64,000 nucleotides of DNA from Mycoplana azooxidifex (lineage in GTDB: Bacteria > Pseudomonadota > Alphaproteobacteria > Rhizobiales > Rhizobiaceae), in assembly GCF_014196765.1 (NCBI RefSeq), contig NZ_JACIEE010000007.1, positions 248,001-312,000 of the forward strand, read 5' to 3'. A model generated the notes under the pieces. That model was not told the DNA's origin. It saw only the letters and a program-made list of their open reading frames with translations, and made no database searches. This document shows positions 54,163 through 62,454 of this stretch, in pieces (within the stretch, counting starts at the first letter, position 1; the number at the start of each line of letters is the position of its first letter). The position numbers and the translations under genes were made by a program.

Positions 54163-54318
54163 TCAGAGCTGCTCTTGCGGGAAGGCCTCCATTGGCGGAG
54201 CCACGCGATCCGGTCTCGGCGGAGGAGCAACATCCTTCATCTGGTACAGGCCTGCGATCCCAATTGCCCAGCCCCGATATGAGCTGACGCCTTGAACGAC
54301 ACGAAAGCGGCTGGTCAT
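54163..54318 (-). CDS. Small hypothetical ORF, 51 codons
   Basis: An open frame starting MTSRFRVVQGVSSYRGWAIG and ending PPMEAFPQEQL, with AAAGG two bases before its ATG (unusually close). It sits between the monooxygenase and the aldehyde dehydrogenase remnant, on the strand of the latter. No family is recognised; Pro-rich C-terminus. It could equally be chance. Confidence 0.3.
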   Translation of the reverse strand: MTSRFRVVQGVSSYRGWAIGIAGLYQMKDVAPPPRPDRVAPPMEAFPQEQL

Positions 54319-54323
54319 GACCT

Positions 54324-54555
54324 TTACGCCAGCGTGTAGAACTCGCTGGCGTACTTGCCCTGTTCGCGCGGGCCGTAGGAGGATCCCTTGCGGTCGCCGA
54401 AGGGCACGTGGAAGTCGACGCCCGCGGTCGGCAGGTTGACCATCACCATGCCGGCCTCGGCGTTGCGCTTGAAGTGCGTCGCATGCTTCAGGCTGGTGGT
54501 GGCGATGCCCGAGGGGGGTGTCGTCGGCGACCGAAAGCGCTTCCTCGTAGTCCCG
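54324..54555 (-). pseudogene. Truncated ketoglutarate semialdehyde-type aldehyde dehydrogenase
   Basis: Only the last ~78 residues survive: YEEALSVADDTPLG, then after a frame disturbance GIATTSLKHATHFKRN, then AGVDFHVPFGDRKGSSYGPR to a TAA. This is the end of the aldehyde dehydrogenase family that oxidises 2,5-dioxopentanoate to 2-oxoglutarate. The catalytic Cys and cofactor site are gone and the frame shifts near 54525. Its neighbours encode an arabinonate-type dehydratase and a DapA-family protein, the two steps before this enzyme, so it looks like a lost third pathway gene. An intact copy may exist elsewhere. Confidence 0.75.
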
Positions 54556-54575
54556 ACGCGGCCGTTGGGCCGTGG

Positions 54576-55499
54576 CTATCGCTTTGCGAAATGTTCGAGC
54601 AGCGCTTCGACCATCCGGTCGCCCATCTGCTGCCGCGTCTCGCGCGTGCCGCTTCCCATATGCGGTGAAAGCACGACGCGGGGATCGTTTCTCAGAGCAT
54701 CCGGCACATGCGGTTCCTTCTCGAACACATCGAGACCGGCGCCGGCAATGCCGCCGCGCGAAAGCGTTGCGATGAGCGCCGCCTCGTCGACGATGGTGCC
54801 GCGGGCAATGTTGACCAGGAAGCCTTCCGGACCAAGCGCATCGAGCACGTGCTGATCGATGAGACCGATCGTTTCCGGCGTGGCCGGGCAGGTGACGATC
54901 AGAAGATCCGCCCAGGCGGCAAGTTCCACCGCGGTTGCAAAATAGGCGATATCCACCGGCTTCTTGCGCGGTCCCTGATAGGCGACCGTCGCACCCATGG
55001 CCTGCAGGCGTCTTGTGATGGCGGAGCCGATGTGACCGAGCCCGATGATCCCCGTTTTCAGGGACCGCAGGGAGCGGCCGAGCGGGAATGCACCGCCCTG
55101 CTCCCAGCTTCCGTCCCGCACGAAGTCGTGGCCGCGAACCGTGCCGCGGGTCACGGAGATCGCCAGCGCGACGGCGAGATCGGCGACGTCTTCCGCAAGG
55201 ATCTTCGAGGTATTGTGTACCGCGATGCCGCGTGCCTGCGCCGCCTCCACGTCAATGCCGTCCAGGCCGGCGCTGTAGCTGGAAATGATCTCCAGCGCCG
55301 GCATGGTATCGAGCATCGCCTTGTCGATATGGGCGTGGCGCACCGCGATGCCGCGGATTTTCGCTCCGAGCTCGGCGAGCATCCGCATGCCCTCGTCATG
55401 ATCCTTCGGCAAGCGGATGATGTCGAACGTTTCCTGCAACTCCCGTTCGGTCTTTTCCGGAAGGTGTGCTGCCTGGAGAATGGTGATGTTTTTGTGCAT
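54576..55499 (-). CDS. D-2-hydroxyacid dehydrogenase family protein
   Basis: A 307-residue NAD(P)-dependent dehydrogenase: IIGLGHIGSAI for the cofactor, NIARGTIVDE (Arg), DVFEKEPHVP (Glu) and LSPHMGSGT (His). The family converts 2-oxo acids and 2-hydroxy acids; similar proteins are hydroxypyruvate/glyoxylate reductases. The start was set at MHKNITILQ, because an earlier frame overlaps the RraA-like gene. It lies 38 bases downstream of that gene in a minus-strand operon with the dehydratase. Confidence 0.85.
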   Translation of the reverse strand: MHKNITILQAAHLPEKTERELQETFDIIRLPKDHDEGMRMLAELGAKIRGIAVRHAHIDKAMLDTMPALEIISSYSAGLDGIDVEAAQARGIAVHNTSKILAEDVADLAVALAISVTRGTVRGHDFVRDGSWEQGGAFPLGRSLRSLKTGIIGLGHIGSAITRRLQAMGATVAYQGPRKKPVDIAYFATAVELAAWADLLIVTCPATPETIGLIDQHVLDALGPEGFLVNIARGTIVDEAALIATLSRGGIAGAGLDVFEKEPHVPDALRNDPRVVLSPHMGSGTRETRQQMGDRMVEALLEHFAKR

Positions 55500-55537
55500 G
55501 TGGCCCGCCCGTGGCTTAAAGGATTTTGGGACGGTAC

Positions 55538-56263
55538 TTACCGTCCCTTGGCCTGACGCCATGCGGCGAAATCGACCTTCGTCTGTTCTTGAGTCGGCGG
55601 GTAGAGCCCGATGATCGAGCGGCCCTTCAGGACTTCTTCGGTAACGAAATCCTCGAACGCGGTCATTTCCACGGCCTCGTCGGCAATCTCGTCGGCTATG
55701 CCGGCCGGCACGATGATCACGCCCTCGCGATCGCCCACGACAACGTCGCCCGGCCAGACGGCCACGTCGCCGCAGCCGATCGGTGCATTGATGTCCAGCG
55801 CTTGGTGCAGGGTCAGGTTGGTCGGCGCGGAAGGACGGCTGTGATAGGCCGGGATATCGAGTTCGCCGATTTCCGGGCTGTCGCGAAAGCCGCCATCGGT
55901 AACGACGCCGGCGACGCCGCGCACCATCAGCCGCGAGACGAGGATGGAGCCGGCAGACGCCGCACGTGCATCCTTGCGGCTATCCATGACGAGCACGGAG
56001 CCGGGCGGGCACTGCTCGACGGCGGCGCGCTGCGGATGTTCCGGATTCTGGAAGACGGTGATCTGGTTCAGGTCCTCGCGGGCCGGAATGTAGCGCAGCG
56101 TGAAGGCCTGGCCGACCATGTTCTTCGCCTTCGGCGCAACGGGGCGCACATCCTGGATGAACTGGTTGCGCAGGCCGCGCTTGAACAGGGCCGTGCACAG
56201 CGTCGCGGTGCTGACGGCTTCGTATTTTTTGCGCGTTGCGTCGGAAAGGGTGTAAGCGGTCAT
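55538..56263 (-). CDS. RraA-like aldolase/decarboxylase family protein
   Basis: A 241-residue RraA-fold protein with the ligand motif GVVTDGGFRDSPEI and GDVVVGDREGVIIVP. In sugar-acid clusters such proteins act as HMG/oxaloacetate-type aldolases or decarboxylases, not as RNase inhibitors; the Arg/Asp of the metal site (DGGFRD) are present. It lies 44 bases after the dehydratase gene. The substrate is unknown; a pathway keto acid is likely. Confidence 0.82.
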   Translation of the reverse strand: MTAYTLSDATRKKYEAVSTATLCTALFKRGLRNQFIQDVRPVAPKAKNMVGQAFTLRYIPAREDLNQITVFQNPEHPQRAAVEQCPPGSVLVMDSRKDARAASAGSILVSRLMVRGVAGVVTDGGFRDSPEIGELDIPAYHSRPSAPTNLTLHQALDINAPIGCGDVAVWPGDVVVGDREGVIIVPAGIADEIADEAVEMTAFEDFVTEEVLKGRSIIGLYPPTQEQTKVDFAAWRQAKGR

Positions 56264-56307
56264 GGTTCCTCCAATCAGAAATTTCAGCCGGTCGAGAACG
56301 CCGACGA

Positions 56308-58038
56308 TCAGAAAATGTCGGGCTCGCCGGCAGACTTGCCGAATTCCGTTTTCAGGAAGTCGAAGTCGCAGCCCTCATCGGCCTGGGTGATGTGTTTGGA
56401 GAACATCCAGCCGTAGCCGCGCTCGAACTTATCGGCGGGCGCTACCCATTCGGCGCGGCGTCGTGCCAGCGTTTCCTCGTCCACCAGCATGTCGATCGAA
56501 CGGTTCGGCACGTCGACGCGAATGATGTCGCCGGTGCGCACCAGCGCGAGCGGGCCGCCGATATGGGCTTCGGGCGCGACATGCAGGATGCAGGCGCCGT
56601 AGCTGGTGCCGCTCATGCGCGAATCGGAAATGCGCAGCATGTCACGGATGCCCTGCTTGATCAGCTTCTTCGGGATCGGCAGCATGCCCCATTCCGGCAT
56701 ACCGGGGCCGCCCTTGGGGCCTGCATTGCGCAGCACCATGATGTGGTCTGCAGTGACGTCCAGGTTTTCGTCTTCCACGGCCTTCTTCATCTCCGGATAG
56801 CTGTCGAAAACGAGCGCCGGACCTTCATGAACACGCAAGCGTTCCTCGCAGGCCGACGGCTTGATGACGCAGCCGTCGGGCGCAAGGTTGCCGCGCAGGA
56901 CCGCAAGCGACCCCTCGTGATAGATCGGGTTCGACAGCGGCCGGATGACGTCGTCGTTGTAGACTTCGGCGCCCTCCAGCGTTTCGCCGAGCTTGAAGCC
57001 GCTGACGGTCATGACGTCGAGATCGAGCTTGTCCTTCATTTGCGCCATCAAAGCGCGCAGGCCGCCGGCATAGTAGAAATCCTCCATCAGGTACTGCTTG
57101 CCGGACGGCCGGATGTTGGCGATGACAGGCGTCTTGCGGCCGGCTTCGTCGAGTTCGTCCAGCGTCAGCGGCACGCCGGCGCGCCGCGCCATGGCGATCA
57201 GGTGCACGACGGCATTGGTGGAACAGCCCGTGGCCATGGCGACGGCCACGGCATTGTCGACGGACTGCCGGTTGATGATCTTGTCCGGTGTCAGATCCTC
57301 GAACACCATGTCGACGATGCGGCGGCCGCAGCGTGTGGACATGCGGATGTGGTTGGCATCGGCGGCGGGAATGGAGCTTGCGCCCGGCAGCGTCAGCCCC
57401 ATGGATTCGGCAATCGCCGTCATCGTGCTGGCCGTGCCGAAGGTCATGCAGTGACCATAGGAGCGGGCAATCCCTTCCTCGACACCGGTCCATTGCTCGT
57501 CTGTGATCGTTCCGGCGCGACGCTCGTCCCAGTATTTCCAGGCATCGGAGCCGGAACCCAGATATTCGCCCTTGTAGTTGCCGCGCAGCATGGGTCCGGC
57601 CGGCAGGAAGATCATGGGAAAGCCGGCGCTGATGGCGCCCATGACGAGCGCCGGCGTGGTCTTGTCGCAGCCGCCCATCAGCACGACGCCATCGACCGGA
57701 TGCCCCCGCAGCAGTTCCTCCGCTTCCATGGCGAGGAAGTTGCGGTAGAGCATTGTCGTCGGCTTCAGTGACGTCTCCGACAGCGATTGCACCGGCAGCT
57801 CGACGGGAAAGCCTCCAGCCTGCAGGACGCCGCGCTTCACATCCTCGACCCGGTGCTTGAAATGCGCATGGCAGGGATTGAGATCGGACCAGGTGTTGAG
57901 GATGGCGATGATGGGCTTCTGGCCCCAGTCCTTCTCGTCATACCCCATCTGCATCAGGCGGGAGCGATGGCCTGAAGACCGCAGATCATCGGGAGCGAAC
58001 CATCGGGCGCTGCGCAGCGCAGTCACTGTCTTGGACAT
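56308..58038 (-). CDS. IlvD/Edd-family dehydratase, L-arabinonate dehydratase type
   Basis: A 576-residue dehydratase. The iron-sulfur ligands are visible as C56 (LNPCHAHF), C124 (GGCDKTTPA) and C197 (GHCMTFGTAST), at nearly the same positions as the [2Fe-2S] cysteines of Rhizobium L-arabinonate dehydratase, and the catalytic Ser is in SDSRMSGTSYG. Length and pattern fit sugar-acid dehydratases better than IlvD. The reaction would be L-arabinonate (or another aldonate) to the 2-keto-3-deoxy acid. A palindromic operator lies between it and the gntR gene. Confidence 0.88.
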   Translation of the reverse strand: MSKTVTALRSARWFAPDDLRSSGHRSRLMQMGYDEKDWGQKPIIAILNTWSDLNPCHAHFKHRVEDVKRGVLQAGGFPVELPVQSLSETSLKPTTMLYRNFLAMEAEELLRGHPVDGVVLMGGCDKTTPALVMGAISAGFPMIFLPAGPMLRGNYKGEYLGSGSDAWKYWDERRAGTITDEQWTGVEEGIARSYGHCMTFGTASTMTAIAESMGLTLPGASSIPAADANHIRMSTRCGRRIVDMVFEDLTPDKIINRQSVDNAVAVAMATGCSTNAVVHLIAMARRAGVPLTLDELDEAGRKTPVIANIRPSGKQYLMEDFYYAGGLRALMAQMKDKLDLDVMTVSGFKLGETLEGAEVYNDDVIRPLSNPIYHEGSLAVLRGNLAPDGCVIKPSACEERLRVHEGPALVFDSYPEMKKAVEDENLDVTADHIMVLRNAGPKGGPGMPEWGMLPIPKKLIKQGIRDMLRISDSRMSGTSYGACILHVAPEAHIGGPLALVRTGDIIRVDVPNRSIDMLVDEETLARRRAEWVAPADKFERGYGWMFSKHITQADEGCDFDFLKTEFGKSAGEPDIF

Positions 58039-58104
58039 TGGTGTTTCCTGGGTGGTGTTTCTTGTCTTGCTCCGGGAGTAGCACAGGCAGAACAGGACGG
58101 CAAT

Positions 58105-58128
58105 ACACTAATGCATTAGCATTAATGC
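58105..58128. promoter_or_regulatory. GntR operator before the dehydratase gene
   Basis: Two fused perfect palindromes, CTAATGCATTAG (58108-58119) and GCATTAATGC (58119-58128), lie 67-90 bases upstream of the dehydratase start. The same words occur at 58905 and, in variant form, at 60761. Confidence 0.7.
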
Positions 58129-58165
58129 GGCTGTCTCTGACGCCAGGAACGGCGCGGTAGCCGGG

Positions 58166-58870
58166 CTAATCGTACTGGACGAAATCCGGATATTTCTCGA
58201 CGATGCTGGCGACCATCGAAAGCGTGCCCGACAGATGGATCTTCATCGCCTCTTCGGCCTTGGCGGAATCACCCGCGGCCAGCCCCTCGATGATGGCGTC
58301 GTGATTGTCGACCACGCGCGCCTTGCCGACATTCGGCAGGTTGAGCCGGCGCAACCGGTCGATATGGCCGCTGTGGCGCCTGACCACCGGCCAGATGTCC
58401 TGCAGGCCCGCCTCCTCGTAGAGAATTTGATGGAAGGCCCGATCCTGGCGGAGGAAGTCGCCGTATTCGTCGGACGAGACAAGCGTCTTCAGTTTCGCAT
58501 TGGCGGCTGCCAGGCGGTCGATGAAGCGTCGATCCGTCTTGGTGGCCAGTTCATGTACGATCTCCTGCTCGATGGCACGCCGCATGAAATGCGTCTGCCT
58601 GGCAAGATTGATATCGATCTTGGACACCAGGGTGGCGTATTGTGGGTAGACGGTGACGAGCCCCTCCTCCTCCAGCCGCATCAGAGCGTCACGAACCGGC
58701 GTCTGGCTGAGGCCGAACTGATTTTGCAGTTCGACTCGAGACAAAGGCGTACCGGGTGCGAGTTCGAGTTCGAGAATTTTTTCGCGGAGATATTCCACGA
58801 TCTGAGGAGCGATTTGGCGCGTGCGGTCCAGGCCGGTACGGTGCTTGGCGAAGGGCAGATCCGAAGTCAC
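58166..58870 (-). CDS. GntR-family regulator (FCD domain)
   Basis: A 234-residue GntR regulator. The winged helix (GTPLSRVELQNQFGLSQTPVRDALMRLEEEGL) is followed by an all-helical FCD domain with metal-ligand residues (DRAFHQIL; HSGHIDRLR; NHDAIIEGL). It probably binds a sugar acid. The start is placed at the GTG behind AAAAGGAAG; a TTG six codons earlier has no ribosome site. Operator-like palindromes lie before its own gene, before the dehydratase and before the ABC importer, consistent with one regulon. Confidence 0.85.
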   Translation of the reverse strand: MTSDLPFAKHRTGLDRTRQIAPQIVEYLREKILELELAPGTPLSRVELQNQFGLSQTPVRDALMRLEEEGLVTVYPQYATLVSKIDINLARQTHFMRRAIEQEIVHELATKTDRRFIDRLAAANAKLKTLVSSDEYGDFLRQDRAFHQILYEEAGLQDIWPVVRRHSGHIDRLRRLNLPNVGKARVVDNHDAIIEGLAAGDSAKAEEAMKIHLSGTLSMVASIVEKYPDFVQYD

Positions 58871-58904
58871 AGACGTCTTCCTTTTCAAATCGTCTTTGAC
58901 TGTC

Positions 58905-58919
58905 TTAATGCATTAATGC
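58905..58919. promoter_or_regulatory. GntR operator in the divergent regulator region
   Basis: TTAATGCATTAA (58905-58916) overlaps GCATTAATGC (58910-58919), both perfect palindromes, between the two divergent GntR genes. Confidence 0.7.
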
Positions 58920-58975
58920 TTTAGTGAGAAGCAGTCCGCTTGATTTGTAAACCGCCGGTAGAAAGTTTTATCTCC

Positions 58976-59707
58976 GTGGCCGAAAGCACAAACTCTGTTG
59001 CAGATCTACCTGAACTAAGACCGTCCAGCTATGCCGATCAGGTCTATGGCCATGTTCTGCAGGACATTCTGAAGGGCGGCTTCCCGCCGGGCAGCCGGCT
59101 GCCTTCCGAAAGCGAACTTTGCGATCGTTTCGGTGTTTCCCGCCCCGTCATCCGGGACGCTCTGGCGCGCCTGCGCCTGGACGGCCTTGTGGAGGCACGT
59201 CGCGGCAGCGGCACCTATGTGCTGACCACGCCCTCCCGCAGCCTGCCGGATCTCGCCAACCTCACCGATATCTCGCGCTTTCTGCGCTACCAGGAACTGC
59301 GGCTGTGCGTCGAAGGCAATGCGGCCGCGCTGGCGGCGGAACGGCGCACGGACAAGGCGCTCGCCGAAATCGTCGAAGCGCACGAACAGTTTTCCAGCCA
59401 GGTCGCCCGCGGCCTTTTCCTGCCGGAAAGCGATCGGCGCTTTCATCTCTCCATCGCCGATGCCACGGGCAACGAGTTTTTCAGCCTGGCGCTCGAGGGC
59501 CCCGACGTGTCGCTCAGCGGCTTCATGAACGTCTCCCTGTCGCTCACACGCTCGGGATCGCCGGCCCGCGCCCGCAAGGTGATCGGCGAGCATGCCGATA
59601 TCGTCGAGGCGATCCGCAACAAGGATCCCGTTTGGGCGCGTGTCGCAATGGAAAGCCATATTCTTCAGGCACGCCGGCGCATGACCAACGGTGCCCTGGA
59701 CCCTTGA
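58976..59707 (+). CDS. FadR-type GntR-family regulator
   Basis: A 243-residue regulator of the FadR type: winged helix SRLPSESELCDRFGVSRPVIRDALARLRLDG, then an FCD domain with DRRFHLSIADATGNEFFSLAL. It is divergent from the other GntR gene and directly followed by a DapA-family gene. The GTG start is a compromise: a TTG 12 codons upstream also keeps the frame, and neither has a strong ribosome site. Whether this protein or its neighbour binds the palindromes cannot be told from sequence. Confidence 0.83.
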   Translation: MAESTNSVADLPELRPSSYADQVYGHVLQDILKGGFPPGSRLPSESELCDRFGVSRPVIRDALARLRLDGLVEARRGSGTYVLTTPSRSLPDLANLTDISRFLRYQELRLCVEGNAAALAAERRTDKALAEIVEAHEQFSSQVARGLFLPESDRRFHLSIADATGNEFFSLALEGPDVSLSGFMNVSLSLTRSGSPARARKVIGEHADIVEAIRNKDPVWARVAMESHILQARRRMTNGALDP

Positions 59708-59759
59708 TGTCAAAATATGTAATTTATCTTTACAACTTTTCGCCAGTCCAGTAAGGATA

Positions 59760-59780
59760 GTTGACTTCAGGAGGGTCAAC
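59760..59780 (+). other. Hairpin presenting the Shine-Dalgarno of the DapA-family gene
   Basis: GTTGAC and GTCAAC pair as a six-base stem with the nine-base loop TTCAGGAGG, which is the ribosome-binding sequence itself, two bases before the ATG. It would expose the site in a loop rather than hide it. Confidence 0.45.
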
Positions 59781-59781
59781 T

Positions 59782-60741
59782 ATGCAACAAGCACTTGCCC
59801 CGGCTGACTACGCATCGTCCGTGGTCGCCGTGCCTCCCATCGCGCTCAATGCCGACTATTCGGTCAATGCAGGCGCTAACGAGGCTATCATCAAGCATAT
59901 CGAAGCCGGCGGGGTGGATATCCTGCTCTATGGCGGCAATGCCAATCTCTATCATTTCGGCCTGGACGATTTCCGGATCGCCATGGAAGCGATCAAGGCT
60001 TCGGTTGCGCCGACCACGCATCTCATCACCTCGATCGGCCCGGACTTCGGCAAGGCGATGGCGCAGGTGCCGATCGTCCGTGATCTCGGCCTCAAGAACG
60101 TCATGGTCCTGCCGACCAATTTCCCGGCAGATCCGGCAGGCGTCGCCAATGGCGTGCGCAAGCTTGCCGCTGCCCTTGGAAGTGGTCTCGTCCTCTATCT
60201 CAAGCGCGAGAACTATGTCGATCCGGACGAACTGGCCAAGCTCATTGCGGAAAAGGCCGTAAGCTTCGTCAAGTATGCCGTCGAGAAGCCGGATGCCGCC
60301 AAGGATCCCTATCTCGATGCTGTCGTCTCGGCGATTGGCACGGAATATCTGGCGAGCGGCATGGGCGAGACGCCCATCCACGACCACCTTGGCGAACGCA
60401 AGCTGACCACATACACATCCGGCGCCGTCTGCATCGCTCCGACTGCCGCGTCCGAGCTTCTCGCGCTCTACAAGGCGGGCCGTGCGGCGGAAGCATTCGA
60501 GCTCAGCAGGCCGTTCCTGGAATTCGAAAAGATTCGCCTGGATCTCGGCGGCCTTCAGGTTCTCCATGATGGCGTTCGCCTTTCGGGAGTCGCGGATACC
60601 GGCCCGTTGATGCCGATGGTCTCGAACCTTCCAGTCGACAAGTTGCCACCGGTCGAAGCCGCGGTCGCCGCTCTGAAAGCCGCTGAGAAACAGGCACTTT
60701 CGCGGTCGCCTGCACCGAGGAAAGCTGCTGCCGGCGCTTAG
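59782..60741 (+). CDS. DapA-family aldolase/dehydratase for a sugar acid
   Basis: A 319-residue TIM-barrel protein of the dihydrodipicolinate synthase/N-acetylneuraminate lyase family. The Schiff-base Lys is probably K174 (SFVKYAVEKP) and the Tyr is Y139 (LVLYLKREN), spaced as in the family. Members next to arabinonate dehydratases are 2-keto-3-deoxypentonate dehydratases or aldolases, which would give ketoglutarate semialdehyde or pyruvate plus glycolaldehyde. A strong AGGAGG precedes the ATG. The C-terminal Ala/Lys-rich tail is longer than usual. Confidence 0.82.
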   Translation: MQQALAPADYASSVVAVPPIALNADYSVNAGANEAIIKHIEAGGVDILLYGGNANLYHFGLDDFRIAMEAIKASVAPTTHLITSIGPDFGKAMAQVPIVRDLGLKNVMVLPTNFPADPAGVANGVRKLAAALGSGLVLYLKRENYVDPDELAKLIAEKAVSFVKYAVEKPDAAKDPYLDAVVSAIGTEYLASGMGETPIHDHLGERKLTTYTSGAVCIAPTAASELLALYKAGRAAEAFELSRPFLEFEKIRLDLGGLQVLHDGVRLSGVADTGPLMPMVSNLPVDKLPPVEAAVAALKAAEKQALSRSPAPRKAAAGA

Positions 60742-60778
60742 TTGACAGTTATCTATATGTACACTAATACATTAGTGT
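60742..60778 (+). promoter_or_regulatory. Promoter and overlapping GntR-type operator of the ABC importer
   Basis: TTGACA (60742-60747), 17 bases, then TAATAC. The -10 lies inside the perfect inverted repeat ACACTAATACATTAGTGT (60761-60778), so a bound repressor would block polymerase. The half-site CTAAT is shared with the other two operators. Confidence 0.68.
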
Positions 60779-60879
60779 TCTAGCGTGGCTCAGCAGCGTG
60801 GAGGCGCTGCGACCGATCTCGCGCATCAGATGCGAGGTCGGTCGGCATTCAACGTCGCGGTCTTTAATGAGGAGGAGAA

Positions 60880-62394
60880 ATGACAATGACCATGAAGCTT
60901 TCGCAGGGTGTGTCGGCTGCGCTGATATCGATCCTGCTCTCCGGTGTCGCGTATGCGGCCGAAGGGGAAGTCAAGATCGTGCTGCCCGAACAGCCGGCCA
61001 ATCTCGAGCCCTGTCGCTCGATCCGCTCCGACATCGGGCGCGTGATCAATTCGAACATCACTGAAACGCTGACCAATATCGAGCCGGAAAAAGGCACGGT
61101 CGCCCCGTGGCTCGCCGAAAGCTGGGAGCAGGTCGACGACCTGACCTGGCGCATCCATCTGAAATCCGGCGTCAAATTCCAGGACGGCGCGGAGTTCAAT
61201 GCCGAGGCCGTTGCCAAGTCCATCGACCGGCTCATGAACCCCAAGCTCACCTGTGACAGCCGCTCGAAGTTCGGCGACGTCAAGCTGACGCCGAAGGCCA
61301 TCGACGCGACGACGCTCGAAATCACCTCCGACAGCCCGGTCCCGATCATGCCGACGCTGCTCGGCACGGTTCAGATCGTTTCTCCGAACATGCCCTTCGA
61401 TGCCGAGACCAACGCGCCTGTCGGCACCGGTCCCTACACGCTGGAAAGCGCCACCAACGAACAGATCGTCCTCGCCCGTAGCGACAGCTACTGGGGTGCG
61501 AAGCCCGAGGTGACCAAGGCGACCTACGTCTGGCGTGGCGAATCCGCCATCCGGGCCGCCATGGTGGAATCCGGCGAGGCCGACATGACGCCGTCGCTGG
61601 CCGTGCAGGACGCCACCAACTCCGACACCGACTTCGCCTATCTGAATTCCGAGACGACGCGCATGCGCATCGATGCGGAAATTCCGCCGCTCAACGACGT
61701 GCGGGTTCGCAAGGCGCTCAACCTCGCCATCGACTGGGACGGCATGGGTGAAGCGCTGTTCGGCAAGGATGTTCTGCGGGCATCGCAGATGGTGGTTCCG
61801 GGCGTGCTGGGCCACAACCCCGACATCAAGCCCTGGCCCTACGATCCCGACCAGGCCAAGAAGCTGATCGAGGAAGCCAAGGCTGACGGCGTTCCGGTCG
61901 ATACCGAAATCGTCCTCATCGGCCGCAACGGCTTCTTCCCGAACTCTGCCGAGTCGTTGGAAGCGATGATGGCCATGTGGCAGGAAATCGGTCTCAACGT
62001 CTCGCTGCGCCAGCTCGAAGCCGCAGACTGGGTCCGTTATCTCGACAAGCCCTTCCCTCAGGGCCGCGGCCCGACCCTGTTCCAGCAGCAGCATGACAAC
62101 AACACCGGCGATGCGGGCTTTACCGCACCGGTCATGTTCCTGAGCGAGGGCCAGTATTCGACGATCGCTGTTCCGGAACTCGACGTCATCCTGAAAAAGG
62201 CGATGGCTGCGACCGGCACCGAGCGTGAAAAGCTCTTCCAGGAAGCCTTCCTGAAGGTGCACGACGAGATCGTCGCCGATGTCCCGATGTACCACATGAT
62301 CGGCTATGTCCGCGTCGGCTCCCGCCTCGACTGGAAGCCGGATCTGAAGACGAACAGCGAGATTGCGCTGTCTCAGATCAAGCTCAAGGACTAA
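60880..62394 (+). CDS. Peptide/opine-type ABC importer substrate-binding protein
   Basis: A 504-residue family-5 binding protein (DppA/OppA class): signal peptide ending VAYAAEG, then WLAESWEQVDDLTWRIHLKSGVKFQDG, GTGPYTLES, and LNDVRVRKALNLAIDW. Such proteins bind peptides, opines, or sugars. GGAGGAGA precedes the ATG. A strong terminator follows, so the binding protein is probably made in excess over the permeases. The GntR-type promoter upstream suggests the ligand belongs to the sugar-acid pathway encoded alongside. Confidence 0.88.
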   Translation: MTMTMKLSQGVSAALISILLSGVAYAAEGEVKIVLPEQPANLEPCRSIRSDIGRVINSNITETLTNIEPEKGTVAPWLAESWEQVDDLTWRIHLKSGVKFQDGAEFNAEAVAKSIDRLMNPKLTCDSRSKFGDVKLTPKAIDATTLEITSDSPVPIMPTLLGTVQIVSPNMPFDAETNAPVGTGPYTLESATNEQIVLARSDSYWGAKPEVTKATYVWRGESAIRAAMVESGEADMTPSLAVQDATNSDTDFAYLNSETTRMRIDAEIPPLNDVRVRKALNLAIDWDGMGEALFGKDVLRASQMVVPGVLGHNPDIKPWPYDPDQAKKLIEEAKADGVPVDTEIVLIGRNGFFPNSAESLEAMMAMWQEIGLNVSLRQLEAADWVRYLDKPFPQGRGPTLFQQQHDNNTGDAGFTAPVMFLSEGQYSTIAVPELDVILKKAMAATGTEREKLFQEAFLKVHDEIVADVPMYHMIGYVRVGSRLDWKPDLKTNSEIALSQIKLKD

Positions 62395-62403
62395 CCTTGG
62401 CCC

Positions 62404-62435
62404 AGGCACGGCGGTCGTCCCGCCGTGCCTTTTTT
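62404..62435 (+). terminator. Intrinsic terminator between binding-protein and permease genes
   Basis: Perfect 11-base arms AGGCACGGCGG and CCGCCGTGCCT, five-base loop, then a T-run (six T). It is inside the operon, so partial read-through would adjust stoichiometry. Confidence 0.9.
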
Positions 62436-62454
62436 GTTTTCGCTGTGGAAGGGA

